Notes: generated by a model not told the origin, from the sequence alone. DNA of 64,000 nt from Trinickia dinghuensis (GCF_003367175.1 NZ_QRGA01000004.1:121925-185924); one strand, 5' to 3'. Counted from the first letter of the stretch, positions 39,295 through 49,680 are shown. Program-made: numbers and translations.

Positions 39295-39513
39295 CTGATG
39301 CGGTGCGGTCCTTTGCGGCGCGTCCTCCCCGGGCGCGAATGACGCGTTAGGACTTAGGCCGTTCGAAATGGGTTGTGCGCACGGCTTTATATCACGAAAA
39401 TAGGTGGCTTCGGACGGCCGGCGCGCCGCCCGGGCGGCGCGCGGCTACCCGCCACGCGTCCGACAATGCGCCATCCCATCCCGATCGGCCTTGTGCCCCT
39501 TACGAAAAACGCC

Positions 39514-40584
39514 ATGCCGCGCCCGCTTCTCGCTACCATCCACACCGCCGCCCTGGCCAACAATCTCGCCGTTGTCCGCCGCAGCGCACCGCATTCCAAA
39601 GTGTGGGCCGTCGTCAAGGCCAACGCCTACGGCCATGGGCTCGCGCGCGTGTTCCCGGGCCTGCGGGCGACGGACGGCTTCGGCTTGCTCGACCTCGAGG
39701 AGGCCGTGAAGCTGCGCGAACTGGGCTGGGCCGGGCCCATCCTCCTGCTGGAAGGTTTTTTCCGCCCGACCGACATCGACGTCATCGACCGCTATAGCTT
39801 GACCACGACCGTGCATAGCGACGAGCAGCTGCGCATGCTGGAAATGGCGCGTCTGTCCAAGCCGGTCAATATTCAGTTGAAGATGAACAGCGGGATGAAT
39901 CGGCTCGGCTACGCGCCCGAGAAGTTCCGGGCGGCCTGGGAGCGGGCTCGCGCCTGCCCCGGCATTGGGCAGATCGTGCTCATGACCCATTTTTCGGATG
40001 CCGACGGGGAGCGTGGGATCGAACATCAGATCGAAGCGTTCGAACGCGGGGCGGAAGGCATCGCCGGCGCGCGCAGCCTGTCGAATTCTGCCGCCACGCT
40101 CTGGCATCCGCGCGCCCATTTCGACTGGGTTCGCCCGGGCATCATTCTGTACGGCGCTTCGCCGTCCGGCGTCACGTCCGAAATCGACGGGGTGGGGTTG
40201 CAGCCGGCCATGACGCTGGCCTCCGAGCTGATCGGCGTACAAACACTAGCAAAGGGACAGACCGTCGGCTACGGATCCGCCTTCACGGCGCCCGCGCAGA
40301 TGCGCATCGGCGTCGTGGCCTGCGGCTATGCCGACGGCTATATGCGCTGTGCCCCCGAAGGCACGCCGATCATCGTCGACGGCGTCCGGACGCGCTTGGT
40401 GGGGCGTGTGTCGATGGACATGCTGACGGTCGATCTGACGCCTTGCCCGACGGCGAGCGTCGGCTCGCGCGTCGAACTCTGGGGCGCGCAGCTGCCGATC
40501 GACGACGTCGCGCGCGCCTGCGGCACGATCGGCTACGAGCTGATGTGCGCGGTCGCCCAGCGCGTGCCCGTGCTCGCCGAATAA
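39514..40584 (+). CDS. alr: Alanine racemase
   Basis: Alr interconverts L- and D-alanine for peptidoglycan, using pyridoxal phosphate. The 356-residue length fits the family. The PLP-lysine signature [10 protein letters not shown] is near residue 35, [10 protein letters not shown] and the second catalytic-Tyr region VGYGSAF follow, and the C-terminal strand has [11 protein letters not shown]. The ATG at 39514 was chosen because it places the PLP motif at the usual distance; the frame is open upstream to 39373 but that stretch looks non-coding. A catabolic DadX role is possible, but no dadA gene is nearby. Confidence 0.94.
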   Translation: MPRPLLATIHTAALANNLAVVRRSAPHSKVWAVVKANAYGHGLARVFPGLRATDGFGLLDLEEAVKLRELGWAGPILLLEGFFRPTDIDVIDRYSLTTTVHSDEQLRMLEMARLSKPVNIQLKMNSGMNRLGYAPEKFRAAWERARACPGIGQIVLMTHFSDADGERGIEHQIEAFERGAEGIAGARSLSNSAATLWHPRAHFDWVRPGIILYGASPSGVTSEIDGVGLQPAMTLASELIGVQTLAKGQTVGYGSAFTAPAQMRIGVVACGYADGYMRCAPEGTPIIVDGVRTRLVGRVSMDMLTVDLTPCPTASVGSRVELWGAQLPIDDVARACGTIGYELMCAVAQRVPVLAE

Positions 40585-40663
40585 AGGGACACCGGGTTCT
40601 CGCTTCCCGTTTGTCATCTCATCTCATTTCTGCGATCGATAAAAAGACGGCTAAGGACCGCGC

Positions 40664-42040
40664 GTGGCAAAACAGAAGACGGCTTACACCTGTACGGAAT
40701 GCGGCGGCCAATCGCCGAAGTGGCAAGGGCAGTGCCCTTCTTGCAACGCCTGGAATACCCTCGTCGAGACGGTCGCGCCGAGTCCCGGCGCGCATCGCTT
40801 CCAATCGCTGGCGAAGAGTGCGCCGGTGCAGCGGCTCGCCGACATCGAAGCGGCCGACGTGCCGCGCTTTTCGACCGGCATTGGCGAGTTCGACCGCGTG
40901 CTCGGCGGCGGTTTCGTCGCCGGTGGGGTCGTGCTGATCGGCGGGGATCCGGGCATCGGCAAATCGACGCTCCTGCTGCAGTCGCTCGCTTCGTTGTCGG
41001 AGGAGCGCCGCGCGCTCTATATCAGCGGCGAGGAGTCGGCGGCGCAGATCGGTCTGCGCGCGCAGCGCCTGGCGCTGCTCGAACCCGGTTCGCGGGCGGC
41101 CGATTTGCAGCTGCTCGCCGAAATCCAGCTCGAAAAGATCCAGGCGGCGATCGAAGCCGAGCGGCCCGACGTTGCCGTCGTCGACTCGATCCAGACGATC
41201 TATTCGGACGCGCTGACGTCCGCGCCGGGCTCGGTTGCCCAGGTGCGCGAATGCGCGGCCCAACTCACGCGCGTCGCGAAGCAATCGGGCACCACCATCG
41301 TCATGGTCGGGCACGTGACGAAAGAGGGCAGCCTAGCCGGCCCGCGCGTGCTCGAGCACATCGTCGATACCGTTCTGTACTTCGAAGGCGACACGCACTC
41401 GTCGTTCCGGCTCGTGCGCGCGTTCAAGAACCGGTTCGGCGCCGTCAACGAACTCGGCGTCTTCGCGATGACCGAGCGCGGGCTGCGCGGCGTGGCCAAT
41501 CCGTCGGCGCTCTTTTTGTCGCAGCACGAGCAAATCGTCCCCGGTTCGTGCGTGCTCGTCACGCAGGAAGGCTCGCGTCCGCTGCTCGTCGAAATCCAGG
41601 CGCTCGTCGATACGGCCCAAGTGCCGAACCCACGCCGGCTGGCGGTCGGGCTGGAACAGAACCGGCTCGCGATGCTGCTGGCCGTCCTGCATCGGCATGC
41701 GGGAATCGCCTGCTTCGATCAGGACGTGTTTCTGAATGCGGTCGGCGGCGTGAAGATCGCCGAGCCGGCGGCCGATCTCGCCGTGCTGCTGGCCATTCAC
41801 TCGTCGATGCGCAACAAGCCGCTGCCCAAGGGGCTGATCGTGTTCGGAGAAGTGGGCCTCGCGGGCGAGATCAGGCCATCGCCGCGCGGGCAGGAGCGTT
41901 TGAAAGAGGCGGCGAAGCTCGGCTTCACGTCGGCGTTGATTCCGAAGGCGAACGCGCCGAAGCAGCCGATCGACGGGCTCCAAGTGCTGGCCGTCGATCG
42001 GATCGAGCAGGCGATCGATCGGATCAAGGAACTCGAGTAG
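40664..42040 (+). CDS. radA: DNA repair protein RadA
   Basis: RadA is a RecA-like ATPase that helps process recombination branches. The 458-residue product has the N-terminal zinc finger CTECGGQSPKWQGQCPSC, Walker A GGDPGIGKST, the RadA-specific KNRFG motif and a C-terminal Lon-protease-like domain (GLIVFGEVGLAGEIRP). The start is GTG at 40664 with an AAGGA site seven bases upstream. It converges with a CoA-transferase gene only 18 bases past its stop. Confidence 0.97.
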   Translation: MAKQKTAYTCTECGGQSPKWQGQCPSCNAWNTLVETVAPSPGAHRFQSLAKSAPVQRLADIEAADVPRFSTGIGEFDRVLGGGFVAGGVVLIGGDPGIGKSTLLLQSLASLSEERRALYISGEESAAQIGLRAQRLALLEPGSRAADLQLLAEIQLEKIQAAIEAERPDVAVVDSIQTIYSDALTSAPGSVAQVRECAAQLTRVAKQSGTTIVMVGHVTKEGSLAGPRVLEHIVDTVLYFEGDTHSSFRLVRAFKNRFGAVNELGVFAMTERGLRGVANPSALFLSQHEQIVPGSCVLVTQEGSRPLLVEIQALVDTAQVPNPRRLAVGLEQNRLAMLLAVLHRHAGIACFDQDVFLNAVGGVKIAEPAADLAVLLAIHSSMRNKPLPKGLIVFGEVGLAGEIRPSPRGQERLKEAAKLGFTSALIPKANAPKQPIDGLQVLAVDRIEQAIDRIKELE

Positions 42041-42058
42041 GGTTGCGCGCCCGTCACG

Positions 42059-43144
42059 TCAGATATCGCCGCCGGGCTCCTGGCCGGCATGCGGCTTAGC
42101 GGACGGCGGCCGAAACAGCACGTGCTCGCGCGCTTCCTCGACCGTCAGCACGGGCGAGACGCAGCAATCGCGCGGCTCGAGCAATTCGACCCATGTACTG
42201 AGCCGATGCGTGGCGATGTGATCGGCCAGTTCGCGCGTCAGCGCGACGGCGTCGGGGCCGCCGATGACTTGGCCCAGGCTCCAGTGGCGGGCTGCCCAAT
42301 CGGGCCGGCCCAGCGCGCGGCATAACCGTTCCCAAAACTTCAATTCGAGTGCGCCGACGGCGAGCCAACGTCCGTCGGCCGTCCGGTAGACGTTGTAGCA
42401 GGGTACGCCGCCGTTGAGCAGCCCGTGGGCCGCGTGCAATTCGTCCAGGCTCTCCGGCGCCCCTCGATCGGCATTTTCGAGCGTGGCCTGCGCGACGATG
42501 TTGCTGACGTGGATCGAATGCGTCATCGAGACATCGACGAATGCGCCGTCTCCGCCGCGCGAGACCTGCCAAAGCGCCGCGAGGATGCGCGTGACGGCGG
42601 GCAGGGCGCCGCCGAGCAGATCGGCGATCTGGATATTCGGGACGACGGGCGTGCCATCGGCCGTCGCGATTTGATCGAGGACGCCCGCGTAGGCGAGATA
42701 GTTGAGGTCGTGGCCCGGCCGCTGCGAGAACGCGCCCGTTGCTCCGTAGCCCGTGATCGCGCAATAGACGAGTTTCGGGTTGACCTTGGCGAGGCTCCGG
42801 TAGTCGAGCCCGAGCCGCTCCATCACGCCGGGGCGGAAGCTTTCGACGAGGACGTGCGATTCACGCACGAGTGCGCGCAGCACCGTCCGTCCCGTTTCGG
42901 ATTTCAGATCGAGCCGCGTCTCGCGCTTGCCGCGATTGACGAGACGATAAAAGCTGCTCGGGATGCCGCTCGCGCGGTCCGCCGGCGCCTGCATCATCGC
43001 GCGCGCTCCGTCGCCAGCACCGGGTTCCTCGATCTTCAGCACGTCGGCGCCGAGTTCCGCGAGCCGCAGCGTCGCGAGCGGCCCGGGCAGCAAGCGCGTG
43101 AGGTCGAGCACACGCAGGCCATGCAGCGGAGCATCGGTCGTCAA
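42059..43144 (-). CDS. CaiB/BaiF family CoA-transferase or alpha-methylacyl-CoA racemase
   Basis: This 361-residue class III CoA-transferase family protein opens LHGLRVLDLTRLLPGPLAT, has the expected LKIEEPGAGD, NRGKRETRLDLKS and HDLNYLAYAG segments. The last is typical of alpha-methylacyl-CoA racemases, which share the fold. It either moves CoA between carboxylic acids or racemises a branched acyl-CoA. The gene stands alone on its strand between radA and the ABC-F gene and is not linked to the CoA-ligase operon at 5434, so no pathway can be assigned. Confidence 0.85.
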   Translation of the reverse strand: MTTDAPLHGLRVLDLTRLLPGPLATLRLAELGADVLKIEEPGAGDGARAMMQAPADRASGIPSSFYRLVNRGKRETRLDLKSETGRTVLRALVRESHVLVESFRPGVMERLGLDYRSLAKVNPKLVYCAITGYGATGAFSQRPGHDLNYLAYAGVLDQIATADGTPVVPNIQIADLLGGALPAVTRILAALWQVSRGGDGAFVDVSMTHSIHVSNIVAQATLENADRGAPESLDELHAAHGLLNGGVPCYNVYRTADGRWLAVGALELKFWERLCRALGRPDWAARHWSLGQVIGGPDAVALTRELADHIATHRLSTWVELLEPRDCCVSPVLTVEEAREHVLFRPPSAKPHAGQEPGGDI

Positions 43145-43231
43145 CCTACACCTCCTATCGATCCGTGATCAGAGACGCCTCTGCGCGATGGGGGCGGCGA
43201 GCCGAGCGCCGCTTGCACTCCGTGGCGCGCC

Positions 43232-45184
43232 CTAGCCGATTTGTTCGAGTTCCTCTTGCGCATTGAGCCATTCGGCTTCGAGCGTTTCGAGACGCGCGTG
43301 GACTTCGCCTTGACGCTTGATTGCGTCGGTCAGTTTGGCCTTCATGGCCGCCTCGTAGCTCGCGGGGTCGGCGACGAACGCATCGAGCGTCGCTTTTTCG
43401 GCGTTCAGCGCTTCCATTTCCTTTTCGAGCTTAGAGATTCGGTTTTGCAGCGGCTTCTTCAGATGAGCGACCTTCTGGCGTGCTTCCGCTTCCTGGCGGC
43501 GCTGATCCTTGCGGTTGCCGGCCGAGGCTTCGCTCGTGCGGGCGCTTTCGCCGGACGCACCCGCTTGGCTCGCGGCTTTTGCCGCCGCGCGCGTCTCGGC
43601 CGCGTGCTGCAGCAGCCAGTCGCGGTAGTCGTCGAGATCGCCGTCGAACGGCTGCAGCCGATGCTTGGCGACGAGCATGAACTGATCGGTGCTCGCGCGC
43701 AGCAGGTGGCGATCGTGCGAGACGAGGATCAGCGTGCCCTCGAACTGCGCGAGCGCCATCGTTAGTGCGTGCCGCGTTTCGAGATCGAGGTGGTTCGTCG
43801 GTTCGTCGAGCAGGAGCAGATTCGGCTTTTGCCAGATGATCAGCGCCAGCGCGAGGCGCGCTTTCTCGCCGCCGGAGAACGGGCCGATCGGCGCACTGGC
43901 CATGTCGCCCGAAAAATTGAAGCTGCCGAGGAAGTCGCGCAGTTCCTGTTCGCGCGTTTCGGGGGCAATGCGGGCCAAATGCGCGAGCGGCGAATCGTCG
44001 GGCCGCAAGGTTTCGAGTTGATGCTGGGCGAAGTAGCCGATCGCGAGGCCCCGACCCGCGTGCATCGTGCCGCCGAGCGGATCGAGCGTGGCCGCCAGCG
44101 TTTTGACGAGCGTGGACTTGCCCTGGCCGTTGGCGCCGAGCAGGCCGATGCGCTGACCGTTCTGCACGGACAGCGTGACACCGTCGAGAATCGGGATCTC
44201 GATGCCGTCGTCGCCTCGATAGCCGCAGCGCATGCCTTCCATGACGAGCATCGGGTTCGGCGCGGCGTCGGGCGTGCGGAACTCGAACGTGAACGGCGAG
44301 GTCACGTGCGCGGGTGCGATCAGCTCCATCTTTTCGAGCGCCTTCATCCGGCTCTGCGCCTGGCGGGCCTTGGTCGCCTTCGCCTTGAAACGGTCGATGA
44401 AGCTTTGCAGATGCGCGACGGTTTTTTGCTGCTTCTCGTATGCGCTTTGCTGCAGGGCAAGCTGTTGCGCGCGCAGGATTTCGAATTGCGAGTAGTTGCC
44501 GCCGTAGCGCTTGATCTGACGGTTTTCGAGGTGGAGCGTGACGTTGCAGACCGAATCGAGGAATTCGCGATCGTGGGAAATGATCACGAGCGTGCCGGGG
44601 TAGCGGCCGAGCCAGTCTTCCAGCCAGACGATGGCGTCCAAGTCCAGGTGGTTCGTGGGTTCGTCGAGCAGCAGGAGATCGGAGCGGCACATGAGTGCCT
44701 GCGCCAGATTCAAGCGCATGCGCCAGCCGCCCGAAAAGCTCGCCACCTGTTCGCGCGTTTGCGCGAGCGTGAAGCCGAGGCCGAGCAGCAGCGCCTCCGC
44801 GCGGGCCGGGGCGGTATAGCCGTCGGCGTCGGCGAACGCGGCGTGTTCATGCGCGAGCGCTTCGCCGTCGTGGGCGGCTTCCGCTTGCGCGATACGTGCC
44901 TCGATCTCTCGCAGGGCCTCGTCGCCGTCGAGCGTGTACTCGAGCGCCGTTTTTTCCGCGGCCGGCGTTTCCTGGGCGACGTGGGCGATGCGCCAGGTGG
45001 GCGGCAGCGAGAAGTCGCCGGCGTCGGGATGCAGTTCGCCGCGCAGGACCGAAAATAGGGTGGACTTGCCCGCGCCGTTGGCACCGACGAGCCCGGCCTT
45101 TTCACCGGGGTTCAGGGTGAACGAGGTGGCTTCGAAAAGCGGCTTGACGCCGCGGGCTAGGCTGAATTGACTGAAACGGATCAC
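43232..45184 (-). CDS. yheS: ABC-F ATPase, YheS type
   Basis: This 650-residue soluble protein has two ATPase domains and no membrane helices, so it acts on the ribosome and not as a transporter. Walker A motifs are GANGAGKST and GANGQGKST, and signatures FSGGWRMRLNLAQAL and FSGGEKARLALAL. The interdomain linker holds AKATKARQAQSRMKAL, and a C-terminal coiled coil rich in Lys and Glu ends the protein. From memory the sequence follows E. coli YheS closely throughout, including the ETPA and LDLDAIVWLE segments. Uup-like or EttA-like membership is less likely. Confidence 0.9.
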   Translation of the reverse strand: MIRFSQFSLARGVKPLFEATSFTLNPGEKAGLVGANGAGKSTLFSVLRGELHPDAGDFSLPPTWRIAHVAQETPAAEKTALEYTLDGDEALREIEARIAQAEAAHDGEALAHEHAAFADADGYTAPARAEALLLGLGFTLAQTREQVASFSGGWRMRLNLAQALMCRSDLLLLDEPTNHLDLDAIVWLEDWLGRYPGTLVIISHDREFLDSVCNVTLHLENRQIKRYGGNYSQFEILRAQQLALQQSAYEKQQKTVAHLQSFIDRFKAKATKARQAQSRMKALEKMELIAPAHVTSPFTFEFRTPDAAPNPMLVMEGMRCGYRGDDGIEIPILDGVTLSVQNGQRIGLLGANGQGKSTLVKTLAATLDPLGGTMHAGRGLAIGYFAQHQLETLRPDDSPLAHLARIAPETREQELRDFLGSFNFSGDMASAPIGPFSGGEKARLALALIIWQKPNLLLLDEPTNHLDLETRHALTMALAQFEGTLILVSHDRHLLRASTDQFMLVAKHRLQPFDGDLDDYRDWLLQHAAETRAAAKAASQAGASGESARTSEASAGNRKDQRRQEAEARQKVAHLKKPLQNRISKLEKEMEALNAEKATLDAFVADPASYEAAMKAKLTDAIKRQGEVHARLETLEAEWLNAQEELEQIG

Positions 45185-45326
45185 GACGGGGCCGGCTGCT
45201 CGAAAACCGCTATTTTAGACGGTTGCCGGCCGAGGCACGCTCTCGAGGCCGGAATTAGTGCGGGCAGCCCTTATCCGTGCGGGGTGCTTTCGCATAGACT
45301 TGCGTTTTTCATTCGGAGGCGACTCG

Positions 45327-45806
45327 GTGAGTACGCTCTATACGTTTTCGGCCCGCACGCTTGGCGGCGAGGCGGTGAATCTGGACCGCTACCGCGGCAA
45401 GGTTCTGCTCATCGTCAATACGGCCAGCGAATGCGGGTTCACCCCGCAGTACGCCGGGCTGCAGCAGCTGCACGAGCGGTTCGCCGCACGTGGGTTCGAG
45501 GTGCTCGGCTTTCCGTGCAACCAGTTCGGCAAACAGGAACCCGGCGATGCCGCGCAGATCGGCAGCTTCTGCGAGACGAAGTTCGGCGTCACGTTTCCGA
45601 TGTTCGAGAAGGTCGACGTGAAGGGGCCCGACGCGCACCCGTTGTATCGCTACCTGACGGGGGAAGCGCGCGGCCTGCTCGGCACGCGCAGCATCAAGTG
45701 GAACTTCACGAAGTTCCTGGTCGACGGTCAGGGCAACGTGTTGAAGCGGTTTGCGCCGAAGACGAAGCCCGAGGAAATCGCGGCGCGCATCGAAGCATTA
45801 TTGTAG
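45327..45806 (+). CDS. Glutathione peroxidase (Cys type)
   Basis: This 159-residue thiol peroxidase detoxifies hydroperoxides. It has the catalytic VNTASECGFTPQYAGLQ with a Cys in place of selenocysteine, GFPCNQFGKQEPG with Gln and a resolving-type Cys, and the Trp of KWNFTKFLVD. The start is GTG at 45327 behind a clear CGGAGG site. The open frame to 45258 has neither a site nor conserved residues. It stands alone and is oriented away from the ABC-F gene. Confidence 0.93.
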   Translation: MSTLYTFSARTLGGEAVNLDRYRGKVLLIVNTASECGFTPQYAGLQQLHERFAARGFEVLGFPCNQFGKQEPGDAAQIGSFCETKFGVTFPMFEKVDVKGPDAHPLYRYLTGEARGLLGTRSIKWNFTKFLVDGQGNVLKRFAPKTKPEEIAARIEALL

Positions 45807-45901
45807 GGCCAAGGCCCGTTGTCGCCATGTTCAGTTTGCGCTGCTTATCGAGCTACCGACAAGGCGCGCCAGACGTCTCGGACTTGGAGCGAATAGAGAT
45901 A

Positions 45902-47092
45902 CTAAGGCGCCCGATCTGTTGCAACTAGTGCGTCATACAGGGTCAGCGCGGCGCCGGTACCCAAGCCCAAGGAGAAGATCGCCGTTGCCGTGGCTGTTGT
46001 CCCGTTCACGAGCGTCATAGAGGCGAGCGGGACGACCGACAGGATGACGACGTTATTGAGCGTCTCCGCAGTTGCCAGAACCATGCCCTTGTCGTGACTG
46101 GAACGTTCGGCTAGCACGGTCGTCGCTGAAGGGGCTCCGGCCCCGAGCGCCGCGCCCCACGCCGCCAGGCAGGCGAGCGCGCCGAACACCGGGAGCGGCA
46201 GAAGATTGAATGCCGCGACTGAAGCGATTAAAAGGCTCGTCACGACGATCAGCGATCGTTCCTCGCTGCCGGTCAGGCGCCGCAGCTTCCCGGCCGACAG
46301 ATTGCCGATACCAAGCCCAATGCCGAACGCGGTCACGCTCATCCCGACTTGGGCAACGTCGAACTGGTAGCGCTGGTGCAACACTTCTCCCGACAACAGG
46401 AAAGCGGATACGCCCGTTCCGTTCCATAAGCCTTTTGCGAGCAGCGGACGCGTGACGTTCGGGTTGCGGAGCCACCTGAAGCCGTGGGTTTTGCGCGTCG
46501 CGATGGTGGTGTGCCGTTTCGGCATCGTTACGGTACCGATTAGAAATGCGACGATGCAGCCGGTCGACGTCAGTAGGAACGGTGCTCGCCAGCCGACCCA
46601 GTTGGTTAGCAGGCCCGCCAGCGCGGGACCGAGCGCAATGCCGAACGTCATGCCCAGCATGACAGCCCCCATCGCGGACGCGTGGCGCGCGCGCGGAATG
46701 ACCTCGGAAATGAGGGCGAACGCGGTCGGAATGATGACTGCGGAAGCGAGTCCGCCGAAGATTCGCAGCCCGATTGCGATTTCGAGCGTCGGCGAGAAAG
46801 CGATGCCGACACCGTCGATCGCAAACGATAGCAGCGCAATCAGCAGCAGGCGGCTGCGATTGATCCGGTCCGACAGATAGCCGAGGAGCGGGGCCGCGAT
46901 GGCATAGGCGAACGCGTAGCTCGAGATCAGCCAGGAGATGCTGACGGAGTCGGTGCCGAACGCGACGCTGAGCGGATTCAGCATCGCGGAGAGCATGAAC
47001 TCGCTCGCGCCGACGAAAAATACCGACATCGAGAGAACGGACAACAGCGTCCGATCGTTGTCCGCACTGGCAATTGTTTCTGAAGATGACAT
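45902..47092 (-). CDS. MFS transporter, drug-efflux-like
   Basis: This 396-residue membrane protein has about twelve hydrophobic segments and major-facilitator motifs, LLGYLSDRINRSRLLL after helix 2 and LRIFGGLASAVIIPTAFALI in the first half. It belongs to the sugar-efflux/drug:H+ antiporter-like group (AraJ/YdhP relatives), but the substrate is unknown. To the eye its DNA is less GC-rich and less codon-biased than the flanking housekeeping genes, which suggests later acquisition. It is not overlapped or coupled with the neighbours. Confidence 0.85.
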   Translation of the reverse strand: MSSSETIASADNDRTLLSVLSMSVFFVGASEFMLSAMLNPLSVAFGTDSVSISWLISSYAFAYAIAAPLLGYLSDRINRSRLLLIALLSFAIDGVGIAFSPTLEIAIGLRIFGGLASAVIIPTAFALISEVIPRARHASAMGAVMLGMTFGIALGPALAGLLTNWVGWRAPFLLTSTGCIVAFLIGTVTMPKRHTTIATRKTHGFRWLRNPNVTRPLLAKGLWNGTGVSAFLLSGEVLHQRYQFDVAQVGMSVTAFGIGLGIGNLSAGKLRRLTGSEERSLIVVTSLLIASVAAFNLLPLPVFGALACLAAWGAALGAGAPSATTVLAERSSHDKGMVLATAETLNNVVILSVVPLASMTLVNGTTATATAIFSLGLGTGAALTLYDALVATDRAP

Positions 47093-47242
47093 GCAGTAAG
47101 AATGCGAGATTGAAAGAGCGTAGGTCCGGGATGGGAAGACCGTCGATGCTGATGGATTGCCGCGGTAGCGGCAAGTGCACGCCAGATTGAAGGGGGCGTG
47201 CAGTCCCGACGGGAGAGCGGCAACGTCTGCTAGCTTGTTCGC

Positions 47243-48694
47243 CTACAAAATCGGCGAAAACAGCCGCGCCACGTGCATGACGATGCGCCGCAGCGCCGAC
47301 GCATTGCGGTATTCGTGGCGAGTCACTTCCCACGCTTCGCCGAAATCGCGCTCCAGCATCGCTTCCACCTCCAAGGCGAACGCGTGGTCGATCGTCAGCA
47401 CCATGATCTCGAAGTTGAGCCGGAACGAACGATTGTCGAGGTTGGCGCTGCCGATCGCCGCAGCCACTTCGTCGATCAACACGACCTTCTGATGCAGGAA
47501 CCCGGGCCGGTACCGGAAGATCCGCACGCCCGCGCGAATGAGGTCGTAGGCAAACAGCTTCGACGCTTCGAACACGACATAGTGATCGCGCCGGCTCGGA
47601 ATCAGGATGCGCACGTCGACACCGCGCATGACGGCCAGCCGCAATGCCGAGAAGACGGCTTCGTCGGGGATGAGATAGGGCGTCGTGATCCAAATTCGCG
47701 TCTGCGCCGCATTGATGGCCTCGACGAAAAACAGCGAGCCGGTTTCTTCCTTGTCGGCCGGCCCGGGTGCGACGACGAGGCAATGCATGTCGACATCTTC
47801 GACGCTTTCGGGCTGCTCCGCCTGCGAGGGCTCGAGCCGCGGCAGACGCTGCGTCGCCCAGTGCCAATCCTCGATGAAGACGAACTGCACGCTCGCGACG
47901 ATGGGGCCGCGCATTTCGATGTGGGTATCGCGCCACGGGGATAGACGCGGATTGGCCCCGAGATATTCGACGCCGACGTTATGCCCGCCGACGAAGGCGC
48001 GTTCGCCGTCGACGACGACGATCTTCCGGTGATTGCGAAAATTGAGCTGGAAGCGATTGACGAAGCGTCGGTTGGTCGCGAACGGATGGATCTCGACGCC
48101 GCCCTCGAGCAGCGCCGACACGTATCGCTGCGGCAAATCGAAGCTGCCGATGCTGTCGTAGAGAAAGCAGATGCGCACGCCCTGCGCTGCCTTCTTCAGC
48201 AGCAGCGTCTTGAGCTTGTCGCCGAGCGCATCGTCTCGGACGATGAAGAATTGAACCAGCACGTAATGTCGCGCCTGCTCGATCGCATCGAGGATCGCCG
48301 CGAACGTCGCATCGCCGTTCACGAGCGTGCGCACGTGGTTGCCGGGCAAGAAGGGCATGCCGGACAGACCGGTCAGCGCCCGTACGACGGCATGGCCGAG
48401 CGCTTCGGCCGGTCGCCCCATCGAAGAAGCATGCGTATCCCAAGCGTTCGGATGGGCGCGAGTACGCAGCAGCTCGCTCTCGATGCGGCGCTTGTCGACA
48501 TAGCCCGAGAACTTGCTGCGCCCAAGGAACAGATAGGGAATGACGGTGACGTAGGGCACGGCCACGAGCGACACGGCCCACGCGATGGCGCCTTGCGACG
48601 TGCGCGTGTTGAGAATGGCGTGGCCGGCCGCGATCACGCCGATCACGTGGGCGGCAAAAATCAGGCTACCGAGAGAAAGCCAGTCGAAATGCAT
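47243..48694 (-). CDS. cls: Cardiolipin synthase
   Basis: Cardiolipin synthase joins two phosphatidylglycerols to cardiolipin at the inner membrane. The 483-residue protein has two N-terminal membrane helices, a PLD-type catalytic motif HRKIVVVDGERAFVGGHN and a second one HQKVVLIDEVAAAIGSAN followed by LDNRSF, the ClsA layout. ATG 48694 was chosen; an open frame to 48769 would add residues ahead of the first helix that look non-native. It is the last gene of the long minus-strand series beginning with dapC, but the 155-base gap to the YhhN gene leaves room for its own promoter. Confidence 0.92.
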   Translation of the reverse strand: MHFDWLSLGSLIFAAHVIGVIAAGHAILNTRTSQGAIAWAVSLVAVPYVTVIPYLFLGRSKFSGYVDKRRIESELLRTRAHPNAWDTHASSMGRPAEALGHAVVRALTGLSGMPFLPGNHVRTLVNGDATFAAILDAIEQARHYVLVQFFIVRDDALGDKLKTLLLKKAAQGVRICFLYDSIGSFDLPQRYVSALLEGGVEIHPFATNRRFVNRFQLNFRNHRKIVVVDGERAFVGGHNVGVEYLGANPRLSPWRDTHIEMRGPIVASVQFVFIEDWHWATQRLPRLEPSQAEQPESVEDVDMHCLVVAPGPADKEETGSLFFVEAINAAQTRIWITTPYLIPDEAVFSALRLAVMRGVDVRILIPSRRDHYVVFEASKLFAYDLIRAGVRIFRYRPGFLHQKVVLIDEVAAAIGSANLDNRSFRLNFEIMVLTIDHAFALEVEAMLERDFGEAWEVTRHEYRNASALRRIVMHVARLFSPIL

Positions 48695-48849
48695 GTGCGG
48701 TTGATCAGGCGTCCTGCCAATGTCCGATGCGTAGCGCGTTGCGTTGCTCGTCGCGCGGTCCACGTGCATCTTACCGAAGCCCCCGATTCAGGGGCAGGGT
48801 AATCCGCGATTGCAGGCGGGGTTTGCACCCCGGACAGAGCAATCTGTGG

Positions 48850-49644
48850 TTAATCGTCGTTGGACAGCAGGATGCCGGTCGCGATCGACACTTGCGCGAT
48901 GGCATAGGAAAACCAGATCGCGTAGTCGCTGCCCGGAAACGGGCTGAGGAAGCGGTCGACGCCGATCATGGCATCGGAGGCAACGAAGGCGAGGCCGCCC
49001 AGCGGCAAGGCCAGGCCGGCTCTTCGCTGCGCCGGGCCGCTAGGCCGGGCGAGCAGCGCGAAGCTCGCCATCGCGCAGAGCGCGAGCATGTAGACGGCGA
49101 CGGGAATCGCCAGCGCGTCCAAATGCGGAAGGAAGACGACGTACATCGCGACGGCGGCTGCCCACAGCAAGCCTATGGCTGCTCGCCGCCAGGCTTCGGC
49201 GCCGCGCCAAAGCCCGGTGCCCAGGGCACGCGGCGCGAGTACGGCGCAATAGGCGAGGTGCGCGACGAGAAAAGCACCGAGCCCGCCGACGAATGAGAAC
49301 GTGAGCTGCGGCAGCGCGAGCAGCGCATCGCCCACGGCCGAAGCTGCCAAGGCCGCCATCAGCCGTACCCGCTCGCCGATCGGCTCATGACGCGCACAGG
49401 CCAGAAACAGGAGCCCGCACATCAGAACCTTCGCCGCCGCTTGATCGGGATACGGCGCGTCGCGCAGCGAGATACCGTAGGCAAGCCCAGCGCCGGCGGC
49501 GATCAGCAAGAGCCGCCCGGTTTGCGACGCGGCGCTCTCGATCGCGGCCGTGTGATCGTCGGAGCGGTCGCTGCCGCCGCTTTCGTTGCCGTCCGGATCG
49601 TTCGGGTCGTTCTGGCCGGCAGGCATCGGTTCGGGAGCGGGCAT
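48850..49644 (-). CDS. YhhN-family membrane protein (lysoplasmalogenase-like)
   Basis: This 264-residue protein has a polar Asp/Asn-rich N-terminal tail (about 1-40) followed by about eight membrane helices. The YhhN/TMEM86 family motifs are visible: ASAVGDALLAL with its conserved Asp, and GLAFVASDAMIGVDRF, again with a membrane Asp. Some relatives hydrolyse lysoplasmalogens; the bacterial role is mostly unknown. It lies between prmB (36 bases upstream) and the cardiolipin synthase gene, so a lipid-related role would fit. Confidence 0.82.
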   Translation of the reverse strand: MPAPEPMPAGQNDPNDPDGNESGGSDRSDDHTAAIESAASQTGRLLLIAAGAGLAYGISLRDAPYPDQAAAKVLMCGLLFLACARHEPIGERVRLMAALAASAVGDALLALPQLTFSFVGGLGAFLVAHLAYCAVLAPRALGTGLWRGAEAWRRAAIGLLWAAAVAMYVVFLPHLDALAIPVAVYMLALCAMASFALLARPSGPAQRRAGLALPLGGLAFVASDAMIGVDRFLSPFPGSDYAIWFSYAIAQVSIATGILLSNDD

Positions 49645-49680
49645 CGGGCGGTTGTGAGCGGTCTTGAGCGATCAGAGCCC

